This document shows, in pieces, positions 12,666-22,114 of a stretch of DNA of 64,000 nt. The stretch comes from Nemophila menziesii. Its lineage: Eukaryota; Streptophyta; Magnoliopsida; Boraginales; Hydrophyllaceae. The translations under genes were made by a program, and so were the position numbers. Position 1 is the stretch's first letter, and every line of letters begins with the position of its first letter. The stretch lies in NCBI GenBank assembly GCA_029959085.1, contig JARWIR010000005.1, positions 49,416,850-49,480,849 of the forward strand, in the 5' to 3' direction. The notes beneath the pieces were generated by a model. It was not told the origin of the DNA. It saw only the letters and a list, made by a program, of their open reading frames with translations, and ran no database searches.

Positions 12666-14072
12666 ATGAAGCTGATTGGTTCTTCTTTGTTTAGCTTTAG
12701 ATCTTCTCTTTCTTCCATCAACACAATTGGTAACCTTTTTTCCCTCTTCTTTTATTCTTCAATTTCATCTTTTGATGATATCAATCTTATCGAAGATGCT
12801 CGTTTTACTGTGAATCAAATGATCCGTACGCGACCTAAGCTTTCTGTTATAGATTACACTAAGCTATTGGGTACTGTTGTGAAGATAAAAAATTACCCTT
12901 ATGCTCTTTCTTTATTCAGAGAAATGCGTATTTTGGGGGCTCCGGTAAATAATTACACAATGACTATAGCTATAAATTGTTACAGCTCTTTAAAAAAAAG
13001 TAATATGGGTTTTGCGGTATTAGGATGTCTCTTCAAAAGCGGTCATGTTCCTGATGTGGTTACGTATACCACCCTGATTAAGGGCCTCTTTGGTGAAGAT
13101 AGAGGAGCTGAGGCTGTAGAATTGTTTGAAAGGTTAACCACAGAAAAACTATGTGAGCCAAGTGAAGTTACATTAGGGGTCGTGCTAAATGGGCTTTGCA
13201 AACATGGACATACACTTAAGGCTCTTGAATTGCTAAGAGTATTTGAAAAAAGAGAGATTTCTAAACCTGGCATCCAATCTTATACCACCATTGTTGATTG
13301 TCTATGCAAGGATAGCATGGTTGATAAAGCTTTTCAACTTTTTCAAGATATTCCTTCAAAGGGACTACAACCTAATACTGTTACATACAACAGTATGATA
13401 CAAGGGTTGTTTCAGAAGGGTAGATGTGTCATTGCGCAGGAATTATTCAAGAAGATGAAATCTGAGGGAGTAATTAGTCCTAACATTGTTACATATGGAA
13501 TAATGTTAAACGGATTGTGCAATAATGGAAGTGTTCCCGAGGCTATATCTTTATTGGAGTCCATGGCAAGTAGCAATATAACTCCTACCATTGTGACATA
13601 TAATACAATGTTAAACGGATTGTGCAATAATAGACGTTTTACCGAGGCTATGTCTTTATTAGCCTCCATGGAAAGTAGCAACATAACTCCTGACATTGTG
13701 ACATATACAACTGTTATTCATGGATTATGTAAATATGGCCAACTTGATGCTGCATTAGATGTTTTTAACAAGCTATCAACTAAAGGTTTGAAGTCTGATA
13801 TACATACATATACTATTATGATTGGTGGATTTTTTCGCAAAGGAATGATGGAAGATGCAAAAGAGTGGGTTTCAAGTATGAAGGAAGATGGGTTCTCTCC
13901 AGATAGTGTGACCTACAATGTTATTATCCAGGGGTTTATGAAGAAAAAAGAGTATGAAGAGGCAATTGAATCAGTCAAGGAAATGAGAAAACATGGTTTC
14001 TCAGTAGATGCAACTACTTATAGAATCATACATGAACATCCTAAGTTTCTTCATATGATTCAACACATGTAA
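12666..14072 (+). CDS. P-class PPR protein, Restorer-of-fertility-like
   Basis: An uninterrupted 468-codon, intronless ORF. PPR proteins bind organellar RNA base by base and control its processing, stability or translation. Residues 1-38 are Ser/Phe/Arg-rich, as in a mitochondrial presequence. About 11 PPR motifs follow without gaps from residue 61 to 448 (VTYNxMIxGLxxxG pattern). There is no C-terminal E/DYW domain, so it is P class. The opening block (PKLSVIDYTKLLG, then KNYPYALSLFREM) is typical of the Rf-like clade. By the published 5th/35th-residue code, motifs 1, 2, 5, 6, 8, 9, 10 and 11 read A, G, A, C/U, U, G, G, U. Motifs 7 and 8 are a recent tandem duplication. At 468 residues it is shorter than many Rf-like proteins. 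The ATG is the first in frame; mitochondrial targeting is inferred. Confidence 0.93.
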   Translation: MKLIGSSLFSFRSSLSSINTIGNLFSLFFYSSISSFDDINLIEDARFTVNQMIRTRPKLSVIDYTKLLGTVVKIKNYPYALSLFREMRILGAPVNNYTMTIAINCYSSLKKSNMGFAVLGCLFKSGHVPDVVTYTTLIKGLFGEDRGAEAVELFERLTTEKLCEPSEVTLGVVLNGLCKHGHTLKALELLRVFEKREISKPGIQSYTTIVDCLCKDSMVDKAFQLFQDIPSKGLQPNTVTYNSMIQGLFQKGRCVIAQELFKKMKSEGVISPNIVTYGIMLNGLCNNGSVPEAISLLESMASSNITPTIVTYNTMLNGLCNNRRFTEAMSLLASMESSNITPDIVTYTTVIHGLCKYGQLDAALDVFNKLSTKGLKSDIHTYTIMIGGFFRKGMMEDAKEWVSSMKEDGFSPDSVTYNVIIQGFMKKKEYEEAIESVKEMRKHGFSVDATTYRIIHEHPKFLHMIQHM

Positions 14073-14239
14073 ACTTTTAAAAATCAACAAGTGATAGAGA
14101 TGGTGACTTTATATGTATAAATAGTATCTTTGAAGTTGTTGAGAGGTCATTAATCAGCCATAGTGATTGTTTTGTTGCTGCATAAAATTAGAGTGTTACC
14201 TTTGCTAGAAGATAAAGGACTAATTCTCAGTTTAATGAT

Positions 14240-15020
14240 GATGATTAAGCAAGTTTCGATGTTCGAATGCGTTTACAAATACTTAAAAAACGTATCGATT
14301 TAGGTGATATTCCTGTTAAAGAAAAGTCAAATAACGGTAAGTTTTTTTTTTTTCCTTTTTTACCCCTCAGTAAATAATATGTCCTTTTGTTATTTTCAGA
14401 GAAACCAAAGTCATCTTCAGATAAAGTATCTCCTCCTCCCAGGTAAATTCTGTTTTTTTTTTTTTTTGAATTTTCAGTCTTTATATTTTTAATTTATATA
14501 GTTAAACCTATTTTTTGTTCTTCTTTTTGTTGCTGAATTATGTGTAAATATACGTAGTTATCTTGTTTAGAAGAACTAAAAAAATTCTAAGCTCATCGAC
14601 AGGAATATGGAATTTGGTTTAGGGAGCTAAAGTTTAACATGTTCAAACAATTTTGCATACATGAAGTGGATGAACCAGGAACTTTTGTCCATACCCGCTA
14701 AAAGTTCAAACAATTATGTTGGTAATTTTCAATTTGGCAAATTAATGATGTGTTTGCATTTGGTATTCTATTACTAAATCTCATAACAAAAAGTATGTTA
14801 ATAAAAGAAAACCTAGATGATGAGTGGGTGGCATATGACAATTACAAAGGTAGTAAAAGTGAAGATCGAGCTGATAAACTCCTCTCATCATTTGGAAATG
14901 GATCCTGAATTTTCTTACACGGATACAAAGCTAGCAATGAGTTGTATTCAGCAGGATCCATCAATATTAAGGAAATTGCAACTAGTTAAGAAACATACCA
15001 AGTTTCTCGGTCTGGACTAA
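14240..15020 (+). pseudogene. Possible exon remnants downstream of the PPR gene
   Basis: Three short coding-like islands show splice-like borders: one ending at about 14335 before GTAAGT (containing KKRIDLGDIPVKEKS), one at about 14400-14441 between TTTTCAG and GTAAAT (PKSSSDKVSPPP), and one at about 14814-14900 (DDEWVAYDNYKGSKSEDRADK), which soon meets stops. They could be parts of one decayed intron-containing gene. I do not recognise the family. Confidence 0.3.
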
Positions 15021-15678
15021 TAAAATCAGATGGTGTAGATGGTTAGCGACCGATATTTAGTAATATTTATCGGCTATCTCTTATAACATACTCATACAAG
15101 TATGAGTTCACGCACGGTTCTGTAATTTAATACCATCGATTTTTCATTTCATTAAGACTAAGGATGATTTAAACCTCTCCTACATTAAAAAATTCATAGA
15201 AAACTTTAAACTAGAAGGTCGGGTTGGCAGGTTAACCCTATTTAATGGGACTAATATGTTAGACTAATCTGTAAAAGATTGGTTTGGGCTTATTAATTGT
15301 TTATGATGTGCTTATAATGTGATTCAAGCTAAAATTTAGACTTGATCAGATCAGATTGGATCAGGTAGGGCCTAAATTTTGGCTTGGGTCATTATTTGAC
15401 CCACCTACTTGGAACTTGTACTATTTTCACTATAACTAACAATCTAATAAATTTTAAAAATACGGAATATAAGATATGAACAATGGCTAGATATCTATCT
15501 AACAAATCGTTTAAGCCATATAACTAGAAAAGTGAAAAATGGTCAACTATTCCGGACCAATGATACTTTGGGAAGGTTTTTAGAACCCAACTTCCGGTGT
15601 TCAAGGTCGTATCATAAATTTTTAGTACAGCTTTTGATCGCAAGATCCAACATTGCCTGTGAAAATTTTTGCGATATC
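15021..15678. other. Unassigned intergenic DNA
   Basis: AT-rich, no supported gene. The small plus-strand ORF starting at 15532 overlaps the minus-strand coding-like segment and has no family features. Confidence 0.35.
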
Positions 15679-15930
15679 CTAACTTGTAAAATTGAAGTTT
15701 CTCTTGTTGATTGTGTAAGTGAGTGTTGCCTTCTTAAAGCTTTCCCAATTTGCAAGATCTCTCGACAAAATCAACTTCTTATCTTGAATTCCAACTGCCC
15801 GATATAATTCTCCAAGCAACGCCTTACAGTATTCTTCGTCTTGGGCAGCCCTGAGTGATGCCCATGAATACAATCCAAGTCTTGAGACAGTGTGAGACAT
15901 CATTACTACTTGTAGGGAGTAAGGGGTCAT
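15679..15930 (-). CDS. Hypothetical 83-residue ORF, possibly a gene fragment
   Basis: The minus-strand frame has a balanced, soluble-protein-like composition (SRLGLYSWASLRAAQDEEY then RAVGIQDKKLILSRDLANW) unlike the low-complexity ORFs around it. There is no signal peptide, membrane segment or known motif. No promoter or partner gene is evident, so it may be an exon or fragment of a lost gene. Confidence 0.3.
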   Translation of the reverse strand: MTPYSLQVVMMSHTVSRLGLYSWASLRAAQDEEYCKALLGELYRAVGIQDKKLILSRDLANWESFKKATLTYTINKRNFNFTS

Positions 15931-16190
15931 TTATGTAGCTCTTTAGTCGTTTTAACATATCTTTTAAAATGTATTTTCTAACAATTCTTGTGTAGGAAGA
16001 AAATCTATTGGAAGCTTAAATTATATCCTAGATATTATTTCTTCTTTAGCAAAAAAAAGTGTAAAGTTTTAGGCCAGAAAAAAGGTATATATGATAGATG
16101 TCATTTCTAATGACTTTTGTAATATCATGATTGTTGTTTATCTTTGGTCTCATTCTGACACTCAATTGGCTATAAGCTAGTGATTTTAAC

Positions 16191-16782
16191 TAGGGATGGC
16201 AACGGATCGAATATCCACGAAAAATAGCATAACCACATCCACATCCATTAAGAAAAACGATAACCAAATCCGCATCCATTAACCATCGGATTTTAAAATT
16301 ATTTACAAGATCCGCATCCACGGCGAATGCAGTTTATCCGCGGTTAATCCGCATCCGCAATCGTTTAATAGGCTTTAAATAAAATAATCTAATAAATATT
16401 TTTAAAATTCGAAATTAGCTACAGAATTATTGGGGAGGACTATAAATAGGTATTGTGCAATATAGTGATAAACTAGAAAATAATCAGTTATATACTTTAT
16501 GTATGAAATAATTTTATTTGATCGATATTATGTATAGAATATGTATATACAGAATAACTTTATATATAGTATATATATTTTTATTTTTTATTTTTATATT
16601 TTATTCAGATTTCGGATTATCCGTCGGATTATTGTAAAAAACCAAATCCTAATGGATAATCCACCGGTTACCTTTTGTGAGAACCAAACCCTCATGAATA
16701 CACCATCGGTTCCACTAACGGATTTTTTATCGGATCGGATATCCATTGGTTACGGTTAATATTTGAACCATTGCCTTCCCTA
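16191..16782. mobile_element. Non-autonomous hAT-type MITE (592 bp) with 8-bp TSD
   Basis: The ends are TAGGGATGGCAA and TTGCCTTCCCTA, inverted repeats with one mismatch. They are flanked by the identical 8-bp ATTTTAAC at 16183-16190 and 16783-16790. An 8-bp TSD and TAGGGATGGCAA ends are characteristic of hAT-superfamily MITEs. The interior carries repeated GGATxATCC and CATCCGCATCC motifs in both orientations and no transposase. Confidence 0.9.
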
Positions 16783-16933
16783 ATTTTAACTGAATTCAAA
16801 CAATGGCTTTACAATGCTTAACAAAAACAAAAATTAATGACTTAAAGTTATTATAGCATAAAAATGACAACCTTTGTAAACATAGGGCTGAGCCCGTGTA
16901 TCTTTCTAGTATTGAAAATATTACTGAAAGCTA

Positions 16934-17189
16934 CTCCCTCCGTTTCAAAATGTTTGTCCACTTTTCTTTTCATACGAATTAAGAGAATTAATGATTACAC
17001 TCCCTATTACAAAATTACCCTTCATAAAGTGTCTTGATATCTTAAATGTGTATTAGAAATATAAATATAAATTTTTTAATAGGGGTAGTAATGGAAAAAA
17101 TTGGGAAAAAGTGTCTTGAAATACTAAGTGGACAAACATTTTGAAACACCAATTTTAGTAAGTGGACAAACATTTTGAAACGGAGGGAG
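16934..17189. mobile_element. Stowaway-type (Tc1/mariner) MITE, 256 bp
   Basis: It starts CTCCCTCCGTTTCAAAATG, ends CGGAGGGAG, and is flanked by TA on both sides (16932-16933, 17190-17191). These are the classic plant Stowaway terminal repeat and target site. The right inner terminal repeat (AAGTGGACAAACATTTTGAA) is present twice in tandem, about 35 bases apart. It has no coding capacity. Confidence 0.93.
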
Positions 17190-17191
17190 TA

Positions 17192-17706
17192 ATATATATG
17201 TCATTGTTAAAGTAAAGATCATTTCCAAATTAAACATTGAAAATTCCAAAATTAAGCAAGATAAAATACATCCCCATGACTATGAATCTAGGATTGTGGA
17301 GGGATTTGGTAAACAGATAACACTTTTGATTCTAACAAGGAAACATGCTTTTCAAGCATCAAAATGACAGCTTCAAATTCTGTAACTTGATGTTCTATTG
17401 CATCAATTTGCTCAACATACTCACTGAAGTTACTACTTTAGATTTTAAGTGCTCCGCAAATACTCTTAATTAGTCCTGAAGGCATATCACCAAATCCATA
17501 TATAATATTCTTTTTCCACTCTAATACTAATATATGACTAAAAAAGGATAAAAACATGTGATAAATAATGATCGTTAGGGCTACATTGTCAGCTAACTAA
17601 TTCAATATGAAAGACATTAGACAAAAAAAAAACTAATTCAATAAAGAAACATCATCTACGAATACAAGAGTTTTATATGACATGAAAAATAATATTTGAG
17701 TTAATA
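17192..17706. other. Spacer between Stowaway MITE and NHL gene
   Basis: AT-rich sequence probably including the 3' UTR of the minus-strand gene. No further gene or element seen. Confidence 0.4.
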
Positions 17707-18423
17707 TCAATATCTATATAACCGCTTACGAAGCGATTCTCTTTCAAATTTGATGATAGTACAATTAGTTGCTGGTCCAAACACTTTCTTCTCGGTTACA
17801 TCTAGCGAAAGTCCAACTTTGACATTCTTGCAAATAGCTTCGTTATAGTATGATACTATATGATAACTACCCACATAATATAGTATACCCTTTATATGCA
17901 CGTCGTAATAAGTATCGTTAAGGATTCTCCAATCATTAATATTCATCATATACGCACTCATACTTGGATGCAAAACAGTTTTGTTTCGAGATCGTTGAAT
18001 TAAACGTCTAACTAATACTTCCCTGGAAAGATTTTCAGTATCACGAAAAACTGAAACTTCAAAAGTATGATACCATATAGATGTTGTATCGGTGTTTATA
18101 TTAATGCTAGAGATTCCAATATCAGGGTTTGTTGTTAATATTGTAGCAGAAGTATTGAATAACGAAACTGATAAATACTCAACCTGAAACATAGGTTCAA
18201 GCTTCTGATCAGGTCCAGGGTAATATATGAACAAAAAGAAACCACTAATGATAATACAGCCAAATATAAAAAAGCATAATCCGGTGATGGATAATATGCA
18301 ACTATTCTTTTTGATGGCTTGAAAAATACCGTTGAGGCGATTAAAAAAACTGGGTAATTGGGGTACTTGACGTTGTTGTGGACGGAGCTTGTGGTTGTTC
18401 GAAGTGATCTTCGACAGAGACAT
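17707..18423 (-). CDS. Divergent NDR1/HIN1-like (LEA_2) membrane protein
   Basis: A 238-codon intronless ORF. A basic Pro/Gln-rich cytosolic N-terminus (about 1-38) is followed by one hydrophobic segment (about 41-67) and then an extracytosolic region starting YYPGPDQKLEPMFQVEYLSVS. This is the NHL layout, where a membrane anchor precedes a P-x-F-x-V-x-x-x-S-V-S strand of the LEA_2 fold. Potential N-glycosylation sites include NTS (90-92), NKT and NDT. Family members sit at the plasma membrane and often act in defence or stress signalling; that role here is inference. The consensus after the anchor is weak, so it is a diverged member. The start is the first ATG after a TATA box at 18572-18579. 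Confidence 0.8.
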   Translation of the reverse strand: MSLSKITSNNHKLRPQQRQVPQLPSFFNRLNGIFQAIKKNSCILSITGLCFFIFGCIIISGFFLFIYYPGPDQKLEPMFQVEYLSVSLFNTSATILTTNPDIGISSININTDTTSIWYHTFEVSVFRDTENLSREVLVRRLIQRSRNKTVLHPSMSAYMMNINDWRILNDTYYDVHIKGILYYVGSYHIVSYYNEAICKNVKVGLSLDVTEKKVFGPATNCTIIKFERESLRKRLYRY

Positions 18424-18543
18424 GAAAGTTATTCATGTTTTATGTAATGAGTTAGTTAGTAAACAATTATGTTAGAAGGAACCAATTAGGGTTATCAACA
18501 AATTACTCAAGAGGAAGACTCTAGATTATTAATTTACTAAATC

Positions 18544-18589
18544 TTGACCTGCTCAATCTCACCGAGATGCTTATTTATACTTTTTGACT
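18544..18589 (-). promoter_or_regulatory. TATA box with flanking W-box-like sites
   Basis: On the minus strand TATAAATA lies at 18579-18572, about 150 bases before the ATG at 18423. TTGACT (18584-18589) and TTGACC (18544-18549) match the core bound by WRKY factors and sit on either side of the TATA box. This would fit a defence-related NHL gene, but such short motifs are also common by chance. Confidence 0.5.
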
Positions 18590-19120
18590 TTCTTTCTTTC
18601 TCATTATTTTTTTACGGGGTATTTGCTAAAAAGAAGCTTAATAAAAGTAGTTAATTGTTAAATTAAAATTTCGATAATTTATGTGATAAAAAAATACCCA
18701 ATAGAACAATTGTTTATAGAAAACACACCATTCATATTTTTCATATTTTTATTACCCTTATTATTAAATATATTATTTTATTTTTAATACAATATTTATT
18801 TTTAAATATTAAACAAATAATAGGGTACCACTACCACCACCACCACCACCACCATGTATTTAACCACCACTATAACCAATAGATACCTTTTTATTAATAG
18901 TTTTTTAAGAGAAATTTACTATTTATATCCCAAATTCAACATTAATATCCCTCTCCCATCTTTACTTATTATATTGTCCATAAAAGTCCTAAAAAAGAAA
19001 ATTATACCTATTATACCCGTCTTTTAGTTATTATGAGTCCTCTACAAACCACCAGTGTCCTCACCTATGGCTCCTACAGTTTCGCCACCATCTGAATCCT
19101 TTCTCTTCTCTGCTTGCTCT
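18590..19120. other. Spacer with (ACC)n microsatellite
   Basis: No gene. An (ACC) repeat occupies about 18827-18854. GGGTATTT at about 18617 and AAATACCC at about 18693 form a short inverted repeat, not enough to define an element. Confidence 0.4.
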
Positions 19121-19262
19121 CACTACAGCGCGCGAGGCCTTTAGCGACGACACGTCGTCCTCGCTAAAGAGTTGGTCTTTTGCGAGGACTATGTTCTCGC
19201 CAAAGGGTGTGATCAATTGCGACGACTAAGTCGTCGCAAATGCTAGTCAACTCTCGCAAAAG
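19121..19262. mobile_element. One terminus of a CACTA (En/Spm) transposon
   Basis: CACTACAG at 19121 follows TCT (candidate 3-bp target site). It is followed by clustered palindromic subterminal motifs: TTTAGCGACGAC...GTCGTC..CGCTAAA, TTTTGCGAGGAC...TCTCGC and GCGACGACTAAGTCGTCGC. The CACTA end plus GCGACGAC subterminal repeats are diagnostic of plant CACTA elements. I found no matching TGTAGTG end on the right, so the element is truncated or rearranged. Confidence 0.65.
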
Positions 19263-19459
19263 ACCCCTTTTTATTTATTTATTTTATTTTTTTAATTAAT
19301 TTTTTATTTTATTTTAATTAATTTTTATTTATTTTATTTATTTGTTTTGAATTTTTTTTAAATTTTTAAATCAATTATATAATTTATTTATTTTTTGTTT
19401 TTTTAATTTCTATATACAAAAAGAGATAAAATAATACAATTCGAAAACTTAATTATCCG

Positions 19460-19930
19460 ATGGTCATAAAAAGTCATCCAAAGTCAAGTCAAAGTCGAGT
19501 CAAAGTCGTACCAAAGTCATAAAAAGTCTAATATTACAAGCTATAAAATAAAAATAATAAAAGTCATAAAAGTCAACAAAAGACAAACTAAACACCAACA
19601 AACACCAGCAAACACCAACAAACACCAACTCTTAACCAAACACACCATCTAAGGATTAGATAAATCCTCTTCTTCATCTTCATCTTCTTCCTCACATTGG
19701 TCCATAAGATGGAGTCGCGAGCTTGACGAACCAGATGTAGTGGCTCGGGGTCGGGCTCGGGCTCGGGCTCGGGCTCGGGAGGGACCAGCAGCGGATGGAT
19801 TGCCGGATGGAGGGACTAGTGCTTCCTCGTGACCACGTCCTCTCGGCTCCTGTTTAGCAAGGTGATGGTTGTACTCATCTGTGAGTCCATCGCCTCCTTT
19901 GTCGGTCGCGTACTAGCAGTGGAAGCCGAG
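19460..19930 (-). pseudogene. Possible CACTA protein remnant and simple repeats
   Basis: From about 19930 down to 19655 the minus strand reads a Ser/Thr/Arg-rich segment, an Ala-Arg run from five GGGCTC hexamers (19745-19780), then an acidic tail ending in a stop near 19650. This composition resembles C-termini of CACTA-associated proteins, but no catalytic motif is present. CAAAGTC-type repeats (about 19470-19530) and AACACCAAC-type repeats (about 19588-19632) follow. Confidence 0.3.
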
Positions 19931-19935
19931 GATCG

Positions 19936-20035
19936 TGAAATTTTTTTTTTTCGGAAATTTTTTTTAAATTTTTTTTTCGAAATTTTTTTTCCGAATTTTT
20001 TTCCCGAATTGTTTTTTCCGAAGATTTTTTCACTA
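19936..20035. repeat. T-rich CG-punctuated arm, inverted relative to 28885-28990
   Basis: Runs of T broken by TTTTCGGAAATTT, TTTTCGAAATTT and CCCGAATT motifs. The A-rich segment at about 28885-28990 is its approximate reverse complement. The two arms bracket the 200-bp tandem repeats and the Athila insertion, so they were under 1 kb apart before that insertion. Confidence 0.6.
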
Positions 20036-20039
20036 ACAC

Positions 20040-20629
20040 ACAATTCCATACTGTTTTGTGTTACTGTAACTCACACATCAAGCAATTGTGTGTTACATTA
20101 ACACACAATCAGATGTTCAGACTATCTGTACACTATTATCTATTACTGTGTACAAATATTCTGTATATCTTATTCTGTATTCCTGCAACACACAATTGTT
20201 ATTTGTGTGTGTTTAAGCAACGCAAAACTGTAAATGACATACAAGTCCATACTGTTTTGTGTTACTGTAACTCACACATCAAGCATTTGTGTGTTACATT
20301 AACACACAATCAGATGTTCAGACTATCTGTACACTATTATCTATTACTGTGTACAAATATTCTGTATATCTTATTCTGTATTCCTGCAACACACAATTGT
20401 TATTTGTGTGTGTTTAAGCAACGCAAAACTGTAAATGATAAACGCATTGTGTATCTTACCAACACAAAACCCATATTGTTGTGTGTTACTGTAACACATA
20501 CTTCCAGCAATTGCGTGTTGCATGAACACATAATCAGCCTACATATACATTATTCTATATCTTTGTGTACAAATATTCTGTATGTCTGATTTTGTGTTCA
20601 TGTATCACACAATTTGTTATTTATGTGTG
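20040..20629. repeat. ~200-bp tandem repeats rich in TGTGTGTTA, interrupted by an Athila element
   Basis: Copies begin at about 20045, 20246 and 20471 (spacing about 201, then about 224). The first two are almost identical, and the third is diverged. The array is broken at 20629 by the Athila insertion and resumes at 28780 (GTGTGTTTAAGCAAC). The 177-codon ORF here exists because the unit length is divisible by three (201); it has no protein features. Confidence 0.85.
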
Positions 20630-22114
20630 TGGTGGGGCCTAGGGTGTGATAAAATAAGATATAAATAAAGTGCAAAAACACCCTAGAACTACACGGTTAT
20701 GCAAGTATACAGATCGTATGCAAGTTTTAGATAAAGATTCGTTCCGCAGAGACTACTAAGGTTAGGAGAATCTTATGCAAATAGCAAGTGCAAATAATTA
20801 AAGATAGAACAACTAAACGCAAGTAAAAGTAAAGATAAATAGATTTTTGTTTGATTTTCTAATTAAACTAAACTAAAACTATGAATTAAAAGACAGAAAA
20901 TAAATATGAAAGAGAAGTGATATGAGAATATAGCTTAAGTTATTAGCATGTAATCCCCACTAGTTTTGCCGTTCTAAACATGTAAGGGTGAATTATGTAG
21001 TATTTCCCTAATCGGTCCCAATATGCTATCGGTAGTTTCAAATAGGATTTACCTGTGTCAATAAGGCTTCCTGCTTCCTAAGCAAACTTTTCCTGTAATT
21101 GGTAAATAGTCACAAAGACTAAACCATAGTGATTATCTAGCTAGGTTGGGTTGTCAGATCAAACCTAAAACTAAACGTTATGTGCTAAACATGCAATTAA
21201 ACACCGTTGTCAATGGTACCTAATTACTAGATGGTAATTCTAATGGCTGCAGTCCACAAGAACACAGAATATAATTCTGAACACATAAACAGAGAATAAA
21301 AACTATAATTCTATTTAAAACATTAAATTCCCAAATTAGATAGATGTCAATCAAAACTAGGGTTCATACATATATGCTAAAACTCAAGCTAAAGAAAATT
21401 AGTTCATGAAAGAAAAGAAAGAAATTACAAATCTAAAGGTAGAAGAAGACATTGTTGATGACAGTTCCTTCCAGACTTCTCTCTTGTGTTGTAAGCTTCC
21501 TCTTGGTTTAAGGTTTCACCAAGGATGATTTTAGAGTGTTAAGAGGTTGTATTTATAGTGTAGAGGTTGACCTAAATCGTTTCTTGGAGATAACTTCAAG
21601 TAATGGACTCCTGACCCAACTCAAATTCGTAGGATAAACACTGCTGCGTTGTTTTGAGTGTATCTTCTTCGTTATTGGTCGGTTTTTGCTCCATAAGATA
21701 CCAAAAGAATCGCAACAGAATTATCTTGACCCTATAGAAGGAAATTACCAAATTCGGCCTATTTCTTAGGTAAAAACGCATATCTTTGGACGTGTATGCA
21801 GAATCCCAGATTTAGGCAGCTTTTCCTTTTCCATCTTTTTAGCCTTTGTTTCCTTATCTCCAATTTCCATGCATATCTCTTTCCATAAGTTGTTGTCTTT
21901 GACTTGGACTCTAATTAATCTCCATAATTATCTTTAAAACTTCACACTAAATAAACAATTAAACCCAATATGTTCTAAAAATATTATGTTTCTAAATCAA
22001 GACCCAAAATAGGAAAGTGCACTAAAATAAACTAAAATCAACCTATAAACTAATAAATAAGCCTAAAATGATGTCTCATGACTATATTTTACTATCACAA
22101 ATGAGGAGACATCA
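20630..22114 (-). repeat. 3' LTR of Ath1
   Basis: 1,485 bp. In element orientation it starts TGATGTCTCCTC at 22114 and ends CCTAGGCCCCACCA at 20630. It has seven extra bases (near 21078) relative to the 5' LTR. Confidence 0.95.

Noticed and set aside
13043..13696. Minus-strand ORFs opposite the PPR gene
   Set aside because: Antisense shadows of the PPR repeats; the plus-strand frame has full-length family motifs.
18617..18700. GGGTATTT/AAATACCC inverted repeat as a MITE
   Set aside because: Only 8 bases, no target duplication and no further terminal similarity.
20056..20589. 177-codon plus-strand ORF
   Set aside because: It is a translation of the ~200-bp tandem repeat; two copies give almost identical peptides because the unit (201 bp) is divisible by three.
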